Shown here: one piece after another, positions 50,180 through 57,957 of the stretch
Layout of the letters: each line of letters begins with the position of its first letter
Position numbering within the stretch: position 1 is the stretch's first letter
DNA from: CAYUST01 sp041908765
Lineage (GTDB): Bacteria > Patescibacteriota > Gracilibacteria > Absconditabacterales > Absconditicoccaceae
Reading direction: 5' to 3'
DNA: 57,957 nucleotides
NCBI GenBank assembly: GCA_041908765.1
Contig: JAYREU010000021.1
Coordinates: 1-57,957 of the forward strand
Translations under genes and position numbers: made by a program
Notes under the pieces: generated by a model
The model's database searches: none
The model's input: the letters and a program-made list of their open reading frames with translations, nothing else
What the model was told of the DNA's origin: nothing

Positions 50180-51076
50180 TTAGGAGTTGTGTGAATATCT
50201 AGGCTGATACGGAGGAGGAGATGAAATTACTTTGCCGTATTTGAGGAACTCATTGAGGGTGACTTTGATAATTTGAAAGGGCTCTTCGTTTTTGAGTTTG
50301 ATTTCCGTAGTCAGGATATTGTACCCGATACAAATCATTTTCTTCTGTTCGTAGGTGACGTATGATCATTTCGCAGGATATTTTTGTGCTTCTTCGGTAT
50401 AGACGTCTTTTTCGTAATTGAGTGAGCACTTGAGTTTACCACACAGTCCTTTGAGTTTTTCTACATCTCTCCCTTCGAGTTGTTGGACCATGATAGCGTC
50501 GGTCTCTACATTTGGCATAGGATGTCTGTACATTTTACAATCTAGACCAAACCCATGACCACTTGCACAAAACATGCCGTCTGCTCTCGGATCGAGTCTG
50601 ATTCTATCTCTTGCTCATACTTGATACAAAAAGAAATTGTAGCCAATCTCTTGTCTAAAGCGTTTGACGAACTCTGCAAAATTGAATCTTACTTCCGCAT
50701 AAAAGTAAAAATAAATCGTATTGCCTTGGAGGTTCATCCTCGCCGTCACGGGAACGGACTCAGGAAATTCTTTTTTGAATTGGAGTTTGAAGGTATCAAA
50801 GAGCGTCAACGCGGTCTGCTGATATTTTTGAAATAAGTCTGCTTGTTGTCCGGTGAGTGGATACAAAAAATTACCAATCTTCTGAGTAGGTTGATCATAT
50901 CCCAAAACAACTCAGACTTGTTCTTTGCCTTCGTCATCTTTGTAGACAATTTTGTTGCCATAATTGATGCCCTCGGGAAGAGGACCCTTTATTTTATATA
51001 ATTTATTAATCAATCGATCGAGGACAGTTATCGTTTCCATAGAGGTGGGTGAGGAAGCAGAAAATGCGTCATTCAT
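50180..51076 (-). CDS. PSP1-domain protein (RicT/YaaT-like)
   Basis: 298 residues with TGA as Gly. IYFYFYAEVRFNFAEFVKRFRQEIGYNFFLYQVGARDRIR and the Cys-rich stretch MFCASGHGFGLDCKMYRHPMPNVETDAIMVQQLEGRDVEKLKGLCGKLKCSLNYEKDVY match the PSP1 C-terminal region (key: L-C-G-x-L-K-C-x-L-x-Y-E). In Bacillus RicT acts with RicA and RicF in mRNA maturation and carries Fe-S ligands. Here several Cys are kept. It starts the minus operon with the TPR and AlaRS-like genes. ATG 51076 is the first Met in frame. Confidence 0.85.
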
Positions 51077-51224
51077 ATAAATATTCTGTAGTTATTCTTA
51101 CTAAATTTCCAGGAAAACCGTATGAAATGTAGTCAGGAACTAGAGGACAACAAAAGGGACCCATGGTGCAACAAAACCTCTGTACAAGCTAATATTGATT
51201 TTATGCGGTAATTCAATATCTAAT

Positions 51225-51581
51225 ATGAGTAACCAACGGACAGATACGAGGGAAAAATGACGCCAATCTGAGCATCTTGTTGCTCAGCGATATCGTCAAC
51301 AAGGACGACGTGTGTGTTGCCAAAACTTCACGATCCGTGGAGGAGAGCTGGATTTGGTAGTAGAACGTGAGGAGTATCGCGTTATTGTCGAGGTCAAAGA
51401 TGTCTCTTCTCGTGATGATTTGCTGGATTTTATCCCGCTTCACAAGCTCCAAGCCCTCCAAAGGACGATTGAACACTATGCGCATCGTTATCCAACTACC
51501 AAACAAACGATGCTTGATGTTGTTTTTGTAGAACATAACAAGATACTAGCCCACTATGCCAATGTGACTTTTTATGAATAA
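51225..51581 (+). CDS. YraN-like endonuclease-fold protein (UPF0102)
   Basis: 118 residues. HLVAQRYRQQGRRVCCQNFTIRGGELDLVVEREEYRVIVEVKDVSSRDD contains the E-x-x-x... and I-R-x-G-E-x-D-L-V / V-E-V-K pattern of the restriction-endonuclease-like fold (given as key steps: GGELDLV, IVEVKDV). The role of the family is not established. One TGA (EKGRQ) is read as Gly. It begins the operon with ctp, 7 nt away. Confidence 0.85.
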
Positions 51582-51588
51582 ATAGCAG

Positions 51589-52869
51589 ATGAAAAGAGTT
51601 TCGTGATTTATATGGGGCTTGATATGTGGTGTATGAGCTATGTTTGTGCTCACACTAGCATTTTTTAATTATTTCCCCGGTGGGCCACAATTGATTGGTA
51701 GTCAGCAAATTGACCTCCATCCCTTGGTCCAAGAACTCAAACAGCAAATTAGCAACCTCTGAGGTAGTGGTAATGCTCTTACGCAGGCCAAAGAACGTGC
51801 TATTTTTGACTTGCTCACCACGCAGTATATCTATCAAGACAAAATTGATGCTCAGAAGATGCAAGAATATGCGCTCAAAGGCTATGTCGATGCATTGGGA
51901 GATCCCTATACCTCATATATGACCGTAGATGAAAACAAAATGTTTGATGAAGAGTTGGAGGGTGAGATGGAGTTTGAGGGGATTGGGGCGGTCGTGGTCA
52001 AAAAGGAACAAGGCGTGTTGATCGAAGAGGTCCTCAAAAATAGTCCTGCGTTCAAGGCGGGTATAGAGCCCCTGGATCTCATTATTCAGATAGATGGCGA
52101 AGATATTCATAGTTTAACTTTGCCTGAGTCAGTCAAAAAAATGCGTGGGCCCAAGGGTTCCAAAGTCGAGTTTACTATCTTCAGAGAGCGTGCAGACAAA
52201 GTCATGCGTATTGAAGCGATCAGAGATACTATCGTCGTGCCTTCGGTGCGTGGAGAAATTATGGATCGGTCAGGAAGTCAGCAATTGTATATAGAAGTAG
52301 CAGTGTTTGGTGATGATACCAAGAGAAGTTTCAAAGCGGTCATGGATGAACTGGCTTCTTCCGCACAAGGAGTGATTTTGGATTTGAGAGGTAATGGCGG
52401 ATGATATCTGCCGATGGCATCAGAGCTAGCGTCATTTTTCTTGCCCAAGGAAACCGTCGTCACGGAGACAAGATATCTCTCCTATCCAACAGAGACATTC
52501 ACCTCCAAAGGGTATGCATATCTTCAAGGCAAACCACTGGTGGTATTGGTAGATGATATTACGGCTTCGGCTTCTGAGATTGTTGCTGCAGCTTTGCGTG
52601 AACGTGGTAACGCAAAACTTGTTTGAGAAAAAACCTTTGGCAAATGATCAATTCAAACGTTACATGAATTGCCAGATGGCTCACTCTTGAAATACACCGT
52701 AGGCAAACGATATACACCAAATGGTAATCATATTGAGGACCATGAAGGATTGGTGCCGGATGTTGAAGTGGTGTTTGATGCTGAAAGCTATCTCTCTGGA
52801 GGCGTAGACAATCAACTTATCACTGCACAAGCCACCTTACAAAGCCTCATTCTTTCAAAGCAAAACTAA
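51589..52869 (+). CDS. C-terminal processing peptidase (S41, CtpA/Prc family)
   Basis: 426 residues with TGA as Gly. An N-terminal helix (GFIWGLICGVGAMFVLTLAFFNYF) anchors it outside the membrane. DALGDPYTSYM is the family start; a PDZ domain follows (GIGAVVVKKEQGVLIEEVLKNSPAFKAGIEPLDLIIQIDGEDI; PDZ core G-I-G-A). The catalytic part has VILDLRGNGGGYLPMA, VLVDDITASASEIVAAALRERGNAKLVGEKTFGKGSIQ, with Ser in TASASE and Lys in EKTFGKG; three of these glycines are TGA. It cleaves C-terminal ends of exported proteins. TAATG couples it to the next gene. Confidence 0.93.
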
Positions 52870-53921
52870 TGCAACAGTGGACATTGATCACGTGAATACA
52901 TAGTGAACTTGCACGTCTCGAGATCGGCGCTGTTTTTCCTGAGTGTACGGTTGTCTACAAATCACCGAGAGCGATACTTTCATGCGAGCACATCCTTGAA
53001 CAAGAGTTGGCATGACGTAGCGCACGCTTGTGATCGGCTGCCAAACGAGGGAGATCGATTTCTCGTGACGAAGCGAAAGAGCTCTTATCAACTGCCACCT
53101 TGTTGTGAACGAACGATGAGGATTTCGCGCGTCGAGCCAAGAAAGAAACGAGTTGCAGAAGATATAAGATAGTGGATATAGTTGGTGCAGATCTCGAGAT
53201 CAAACAGAAAGGTGTAGAAATTATAGTCTTCGGAAATGAGCTTGTACATATCGTGTGACGACAAAACATTGATCGTTATACGACACTTGATATCGAAAAG
53301 CCGATGCGTGGTATGCAAATTGGTATGATGCCTGCGAAGCTGACGCAGACACTCGTCAATATCGGTGTATGATTAGTCAAAGCACAAGATGAGATCACCG
53401 TGCGGGATCCTTTTTGTGGTTTTGGAACAACCTTGTTTGTCGCTAATGCATGCGGGTATCACACGATTGGTTCAGACATCCTCATTACTTCTGTCAAAGG
53501 TAATCTTGCGTGGTGGAAAACATCTGCGTATGCAACTGATGCGAAGATGACCGTTTTCAAACATGATGCAACTCAAGCCACCACCAAGCCTTTCATCCGT
53601 GCAACGTCCGTCGTGGTCACGGAGTGACGATTGTGACCCGTGATGACCAAATCAAACTTTGTGCACGTGCAGCGTGATCCCAAACGTTTCGCGCAGATCA
53701 AACAAGATATTATTTTTCTCTACCAAAATTTCCTTACCGTCACTGCCCAGACCATGGGCAAACTTCCTATCGTGATGACCGTTCCCGTCTATCCAGACGG
53801 TACACACATGATCGATGCTATCGCATCGCACGCACAGTCGCTGTGACGAACTACAGAAACTCTACCTGCCTATCGTAGAGCAGAACAAGTTGTTGGGAGA
53901 GGGGTAGTGATTTTGAGATAG
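52869..53921 (+). CDS. TRM11-like RNA methyltransferase
   Basis: 350 residues with TGA as Gly. It has a weak THUMP-like N-terminal half (VEIIVFGNELVHIVG, DIEKPMRGMQIGMMPAKLTQTLVNIG). The core methyltransferase motif I is VRDPFCGFGTTLFVANACGYHTIGSDI, as in the TRM11 family that methylates G10 of tRNA. The catalytic motif IV, usually DPPYG, reads VVVTEGRLGPVM: the Asp and both Pro are replaced, so activity or specificity may differ. The gene overlaps ctp by one base (TAATG). After the stop there is a repeat-rich spacer. Confidence 0.75.
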
Positions 53922-53928
53922 TGTACCC

Positions 53929-54041
53929 CGTCATTCTGAACGAAGCCACAAATAGGTTTCCCCCCTGTCAAAGGAATCAAACAGCACGCTTCTCCCCCTG
54001 TCAAGGGGGGATTATGGGGGGTTTTAGTTCACTATCCTCCC
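53929..54041. repeat. Repeat cluster
   Basis: A partial copy of GTCATTCTGAACGAAG (53931-53946) is followed by CCCCCTGTCAAAGG, then TCCCCCTGTCAAGGGGGGATT and TGGGGGGTTTTAG. These belong to the C/G-tract dispersed hairpin group. Confidence 0.6.
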
Positions 54042-54479
54042 ATGCGTTCCCATATAAAAAAACTTTCATTCGTGCCATACGATTTCAAGAATAAAATATA
54101 CGCACGCAAAAATCGTATGGTGCCTACGTATCCAAAAAAAATACTTTGGAAAACATGTCTTTCAATCAGACCGTTGTGATATAAATTTTTAAGACAAAAA
54201 CTGCTTTGAAACTACATTGCAGATTTTTATTGCAGTGCGCTGAAACTAGTAATTGAAGTGGATTGAGTATCGCACGAAGGGAGTGAAGAGTACGATAAAA
54301 AAAGAGATGGGGATCTTACTACCTGGGGGATTATAACGATAAGATACGACAATGAAGAAGTACTTATGAACCTGGATAAGGTAATTGCAGATATATCTGA
54401 GAGAGTGGCTTTGAGAGCTAAGGAAAAGAGAGCAATAAAACCCACCCTCGCCCTCCCTTGACAGGGAGGGAATGGATAG
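54042..54479 (+). CDS. DUF559-family endonuclease-like protein
   Basis: 145 residues, only readable with TGA as Gly. The N-terminal half is YARKNRMVPTYPKKILWKTCLSIRPLGYKFLRQKLLGNYIADFYCSALKLVIEVDGVSH (key steps: A-R-x-x-R-x-x-x-T, I-L-W-K, G-Y-K-F-x-R-Q, I-A-D-F-Y-C, L-V-I-E-V-D-G). It continues YDKKRDGDLTTWGIITIRYDNEEVLMNLDKVI. This is the DUF559 pattern (Vsr-like fold) with the DFYC and IEVDG active-site blocks. The catalytic role is likely but unproven. Its last codons run through a dispersed CCCTC...GAGGG hairpin (54450-54480), so the true C terminus may have been altered by the repeat. Confidence 0.8.
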
Positions 54480-54505
54480 ATCGACATCCCTTGATAGGGA
54501 GGGAA
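54450..54505. repeat. Dispersed hairpin repeats
   Basis: CCCTCCCTTGACAGGGAGGG and CATCCCTTGATAGGGAGGGA occur in tandem. They overlap the end of the DUF559 gene. Confidence 0.6.
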
Positions 54506-54542
54506 CAGTTAGGTTTATTCTGCATATTTCCTGGATTCTTCA

Positions 54543-55721
54543 CTACGTTCAGAATGACGCCATATCTTCAATTCTGGCTTTCATTACTTTTTCGTAGCCG
54601 AGTTGACCGCATGCGCCTTTGACGTTTCTGCCGAGGGTGTCGCGAACGGTGACCGTGACGTCGTAGGTTTCGACAATTTTTTTGAAGCTGAGAATTTTGT
54701 CGAACTCACTCGTGATGAGATCAGGCATAGCAGGATTTTCGTTGTACGGAATGAGATTGACATGCGCATTTCTGTCCTGCAAGAGTTTCCCTAGTTGATG
54801 AGCCACTTCTTTGGTGTCTGTCATATCCTTGATCATGATGTATTCATAGAAGATGCGATTACCTGTTGCTGATTCGTATGCATCGACGCTTTTCATCAGT
54901 TCCTCGATGGGCCATTTTTTCGCTATCATAGGAATAAGTTTTTGACGGAGTTCTTGATTGGGGGCGTGGAGGCTGAGCGCAAGCCTGACATCAATACCGT
55001 CCGTGACGAGCTTATCAATATAGGCAGCTACACCTGACGTAGAAATTGTGACATGTCTTTTGGACAACCCAAACGCATCTTGTGCGAGCATATATTCGAT
55101 ACTGGTTTTCATATTATCATAGTTGAGCAATGGCTCTCCCATACCCATAAAGACGACGTTTCTGATACGATTCCACGTGCCATCTTCTTTTTTGCCGAAC
55201 TTAGTTTTGATAAAATTATTTGCATAGAGGAGTTGCATGACAATTTCTTGTCGTCACAAATTTTTCTTGAATCACAACTTGCCGGTCACACAAAAAATAC
55301 ATCCTACTGCACATCCTACTTGCGAGCTAATACAAATGGTAATTCTATTGAGCGTATGAGTCGCATCACTAATTTTGTGGTCTGTTCGAGATCTCAATAT
55401 CTTGCGTGTACTTTCATTCGTATCTTTCTCGTGCCAGTGATACATGAGAACGGTCTCTATCACATTACCATCAGGTAGACGAAACAAAAATTTAGTTGTC
55501 TCATCACTATCCACAACCTCATCGAGCACCAACGTATTGATCACAAATTCTTTTTTGAGCGTGTCGCGCAAATCTTTAGATAGGGTAGTAATCTCATCTA
55601 TCTCAAGCAACGACTCGTTGAAGATGGCTTGTTGAATTTGTTTTTGCCTAAACGTCGGGAGCTTTTGCTCTTTGCAATAGTTGGCGAGAACTGCTTTGTC
55701 AAACAGTATGTGTGGGGTCAT
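54543..55721 (-). CDS. rlmN: 23S rRNA (adenine2503-C2)-methyltransferase RlmN
   Basis: 392 residues with TGA as Gly. SQVGCAVGCIFCVTGKLG holds the radical-SAM C-x3-C-x2-C cluster ligands (key: C-A-V-G-C-I-F-C). NVVFMGMGEPLLNYDN, VTISTSGVAAYIDKL and LALSLHAPNQELR follow, and VTVRDTLGRNVKGACGQLGYE carries the second catalytic Cys. It methylates A2503 of 23S rRNA and A37 of some tRNAs. The 3' end runs into a dispersed repeat: MASFGT then TAG 54543, with the last codons provided by the repeat. It follows dnaA by 30 nt on the same strand. Confidence 0.95.
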
Positions 55722-55751
55722 TGAAAAAGCGAAAATAAATTTTTTGGATTG

Positions 55752-57221
55752 TTACTTGAGCACTGTTTTGATGATCGTTTGTCGGTGCTGTGGATCTTTG
55801 GTCATATGATGTTGAAATGATTTAATTGCGTAGATGACGGTGGCGTGATTTTTGTTGAAGTAGGACCCAATTTTTTCGAGAGTCCGATGGAAATGTGTCT
55901 TGGCAATATACATGGCTACTTGTCTGGCATTGGAGATGTTTTGTGTCCTTTGTTCACTCATGATTGCTTCGACAGTGAGATCCATCTGTGTCGCGATACG
56001 TTCGATGATATGATCAAATTGTTGTTTCTGCGAGTACACAGGACCATAGCTGGGTGCTGTGGTAGCTTGTACAGAAGTACTTGCATCTATCGTATCGAAT
56101 CCAAGGGAAGCAAGAGTTTCAAAAGTATCTTGACGCGTAAGTTCGTGTTTGAGTAATTTCTTTCTCGTCAACAATACGGTGAGTGCTCCTTCGAGTTCTC
56201 TCACATTGGTAGAAATATTGTTGGCGAGGAGTTCGACGAGTTCTGGATCAAGTTCCTCATCTTTGCTACGAAGTTTCGTTTGCAAAATAGCAACTCTGGT
56301 TTCTCGATCAGGAGCTTTAATGTCTACCACGAGGCCTTGGCTTAGGCGGCTTTGTAACCTGGGTTCGAGCAGAGTAATACTTTTGGGTGGGAGGTCGCTG
56401 GTGAAAATAAGTTGTTTTCACGTACTCATAAACTCATTGAAAATATTATGGAAAATCTCCTGTGTCTTTTCTTTGCCCGCGAGAAATTGTACATCATCCA
56501 ACATCAACACATCTACGGCGCTGAGTTTCTGAAGATAGATATCGAGCTGATTTTTTTTGAGTGCAAAGACTACTTCATCTATAAATTTGGTAGCAGGAAA
56601 ATAGACGATCGTTTTGTCAGGATAACGGTGCATGAGTTCATTACCGATTGCTTGCATGAGATGCGTCTTACCAAGTCACACACCGCCATAGACGAAGAGT
56701 GGGTTGTAACTTTCTGCGGGTGCATCACACAATGCTTGGGCAGCGCTCACCGCGAGTTGGTTGTGAGCACCGACGACGAAGTTATCAAAACGAAATTTAC
56801 GCTCGAATAAAATACCAAACTGTTGATGGAGATCTGCTTTGATACTTGGGTCAACGAGAGTGGGCTTTTCTTTGATGTCGAGTAATTGCTTGAGATCCAA
56901 TTGGAGCGGATGATTACCGTCTTGGAAGTCTGTATAGAGCACATTCTCAACTTGATACGCAGGATGGAATGTTTCGTGTATAGCTTGTTCGATAGATTTT
57001 TTGAAAAACTTTTTTACCTGTTGGAGGACAAACTCATTGGGGATACCGAGGTAGACGACCTGTGCTTTATCATCGATGCTGATGATAGCACACTTATTCA
57101 AAAAGGAGACCATTTTCTTGGGATCGTGTTGCGTTGCAACAAATTGCAAAACTTCTTTCCATACGTTGCGTAGGGTAGTGATGGTTTCTGCTGGATAGTC
57201 ACGGACGAGGTCAATTAGCAT
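55752..57221 (-). CDS. dnaA: Chromosomal replication initiator DnaA
   Basis: 489 residues; TGA occurs as Gly at few places (for example before VGLGKT in FVYGGVGLGKTHLMQA). Domain I reads LRNVWKEVLQFVATQ; domain III has FERKFRFDNFVVGAHNQLAVSAAQAL, YNPLFVYGGVGLGKTHLMQAIGNEL (Walker A), VDVLMLDDVQFLAGKEKTQEIFHNIFNEF (Walker B), and RLSQGLVVDIKAPD. Domain IV ends with QRTQNISNARQVAMYIAKTHFHRTLEKIGSYFNKNHATVIYAI, the DnaA-box-binding signature (N-A-R-Q-V-A-M-Y, D/N-H-A-T-V). It starts replication at oriC. ATG 57221 gives MLIDLVRDYPAE. No DnaA-box cluster or dnaN is seen beside it. Confidence 0.96.
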
Positions 57222-57254
57222 ATGTATGGCAACACAGGAACAAAATGAACCATC

Positions 57255-57282
57255 ACTGTAGCGAAGCTTTCTCAACAATCAA
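57255..57282 (-). promoter_or_regulatory. Candidate dnaA promoter
   Basis: On the minus strand TTGATT (57282-57277), 16 nt, TACAGT (57260-57255), about 35 nt before the dnaA ATG. Confidence 0.45.
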
Positions 57283-57306
57283 GTCGTATTTTAGGTATAT
57301 TTAGTA

Positions 57307-57334
57307 TTGACTTATTCAAAAATAGGAGTATAGA
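57307..57334 (+). promoter_or_regulatory. Promoter of the small membrane peptide
   Basis: TTGACT (57307-57312), 16 nt, TATAGA (57329-57334), 23 nt before ATG 57358. Confidence 0.55.
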
Positions 57335-57357
57335 AGAAACATCAAAAATATGATATT

Positions 57358-57438
57358 ATGAGAACCAGATGGATTCCTCTTGCGCTTGTCTTAGCCTTTA
57401 TCTTTGTGATCATTCTTATCTTGTTAGTTAAGGATTAG
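57358..57438 (+). CDS. 26-residue single-helix membrane peptide
   Basis: MRTRWIPLALVLAFIFVIIL plus ILLVKD: two Arg at the N terminus, one hydrophobic helix, Lys-Asp at the end. No TGA codon. It has a fair promoter and is followed by a 22-nt perfect palindrome. Such tiny membrane peptides include type I toxins and regulators, but nothing here identifies it. It lies divergent from dnaA. Confidence 0.45.
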   Translation: MRTRWIPLALVLAFIFVIILILLVKD

Positions 57439-57467
57439 GCAGTAAGAATCAAAAGAAACGTTTTCCA

Positions 57468-57489
57468 AGGGCCGTGCATGCACGGCCCT
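57468..57489. terminator. 22-nt perfect palindrome, possible terminator
   Basis: AGGGCCGTGCA/TGCACGGCCCT is perfect. It follows the small peptide gene by 29 nt. The tail is ATTTC, not a true T-run, so termination is only likely on structural grounds; it could also be a protein-binding site. Confidence 0.45.
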
Positions 57490-57626
57490 ATTTCAAACAA
57501 GAACGTTAAACTATTACTTAAGACCCAAGCCTTATCCTCCGTAACGTTGTATTGACTTTATTGTATAAATATTTATAAACAATCTTATATTTTATGCTGA
57601 ATTCTAGTCCAAAAAGAAACTGATAG

Positions 57627-57957
57627 TTATAGGTCGAGAGAAACTTCATAAAATGCTTCATACGCACACAAATAATGTAATGATTTTCTCGGTTTACGAT
57701 TAATAATTCTCATTGTTTCCTGTATTTCCGCAGAACTTATCTTACTAAAATCTGTTCACTTAGGATAAAATCTTCTTATCATACCGTTTGTCTGTTCGTT
57801 TGTTCACCTTTCGTAAGAGGAATACGGATTAGCGAAATACACTAGTGTATTGAGCGCAGACTCGACTCTAACAAAGTCATTGAACTCCTTTCCATTATCT
57901 GCGGTAATGGAAAGGAGTTTTTCTTTTGGCAGAGATTTCATTTGTTGGATTAGTACA
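57627..57957 (-). mobile_element. IS30-family transposase, C-terminal part (runs off the window)
   Basis: About 110 residues are inside the window. LLSITADNGKEFNDF holds one catalytic Asp (DDE), and YFANPYSSYERGTNEQTNGMIRRFYPKGTDF carries the IS30 signature with the final Glu in S-x-E-R-G-x-x-E-N/Q-x-N-G. Its two Gly (ERG, PKG) are TGA. INRKPRKSLHYLCAYEAF closes the protein. The frame is open at the right edge, so this copy may be intact. A candidate end of the element, GTTGTATTGACTTTATTG, lies at about 57543-57560; only one end is visible. The transposase uses UGA as Gly, so it has lived in a code-25 host for some time. Confidence 0.85.

Noticed and set aside
220..57221. Many genes seem split by stop codons (possible mass pseudogenes or frameshifts)
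   Set aside because: All interruptions are TGA, none TAA or TAG, and each sits at a plausible Gly. Recoding explains them; frameshifts do not.
57222..57626. oriC beside dnaA
   Set aside because: No cluster of TTATCCACA-like boxes is seen; only single weak matches.
57885..57923. Hairpin with T-run near the right edge read as a forward terminator or ncRNA end
   Set aside because: It lies inside the minus-strand IS30 transposase (codons for ITADNGKEF), so it is explained as coding sequence.

Overview
The window comes from a bacterium that reads UGA as glycine (genetic code 25). This points to the candidate phyla Gracilibacteria (BD1-5) or Absconditabacteria (SR1). With the standard code almost every gene here looks broken. 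With TGA read as Gly the pieces join into full-length proteins, and the inserted glycines fall on invariant glycines: Walker A loops of a KAP NTPase, a PIF1-like helicase and a PilB-like ATPase, the GGTGNP loop of UMP kinase, the DxGCGPG motif of a methyltransferase, and the Gly of a lipobox. All coordinates below use TAA/TAG as the only stops. I cannot tell from this window which of the two phyla it is.

Layout: 0.2-2 kb holds a KilA-N protein and an unknown coiled-coil protein. A tRNA-Leu(CAA) follows, with an odd array of partial tRNA-Leu 5' ends beside it. 2.7-7.3 kb is housekeeping: ssb, lepB, a small heat-shock protein, a methyltransferase, dprA, pyrH. 7.3-11.3 kb encodes two large Cys/Asp-rich secreted proteins. 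11.4-15 kb holds a conserved unknown, a KAP P-loop NTPase, a metallo-beta-lactamase-fold protein and a secreted unknown. rsmG and ftsK lie on the minus strand (15.2-18.1 kb). 18.2-24.3 kb carries an SLH-like protein, a PIF1-like helicase, a PilB/GspE ATPase and a large WG-repeat protein. recG (minus) is followed by an MFS transporter, ruvX, a sigma-region-4/HARE-HTH protein, a probable murein hydrolase, a cupin and a Kazal-domain secreted protein.

33.3-34.8 kb has tRNA-Leu(GAG) with flanking repeats, a small unknown gene and a Phd/RelE-type toxin-antitoxin pair. A minus-strand run (39.5 to 34.8 kb) contains pnp, small membrane proteins, a lipoprotein and a MIP18/SufT-like protein. 39.7-47.3 kb runs forward: membrane and PKD surface proteins, a DNA polymerase III delta'-like protein, rnpA, an AI-2E permease-like protein, and others. 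A minus operon (51.1 to 48.1 kb) carries a PSP1/RicT-like protein, a TPR protein, a small membrane protein and a free-standing AlaRS editing/C-Ala protein. yraN, a C-terminal processing protease and a TRM11-like methyltransferase form a forward operon. A DUF559 endonuclease-like gene, rlmN and dnaA follow, and the window ends inside an IS30-family transposase.

The general picture is a reduced, monoderm-like cell with many secreted and surface proteins. It has an apparent type IV pilus ATPase and DprA (DNA uptake). Recognisable Shine-Dalgarno sites are almost absent. The most unusual items are the tRNA-Leu 5'-fragment arrays, the conserved leader-like element found twice (42.95 and 46.41 kb), the stand-alone AlaRS C-terminal half, and gene junctions of the ATGA type where the TGA cannot stop translation.
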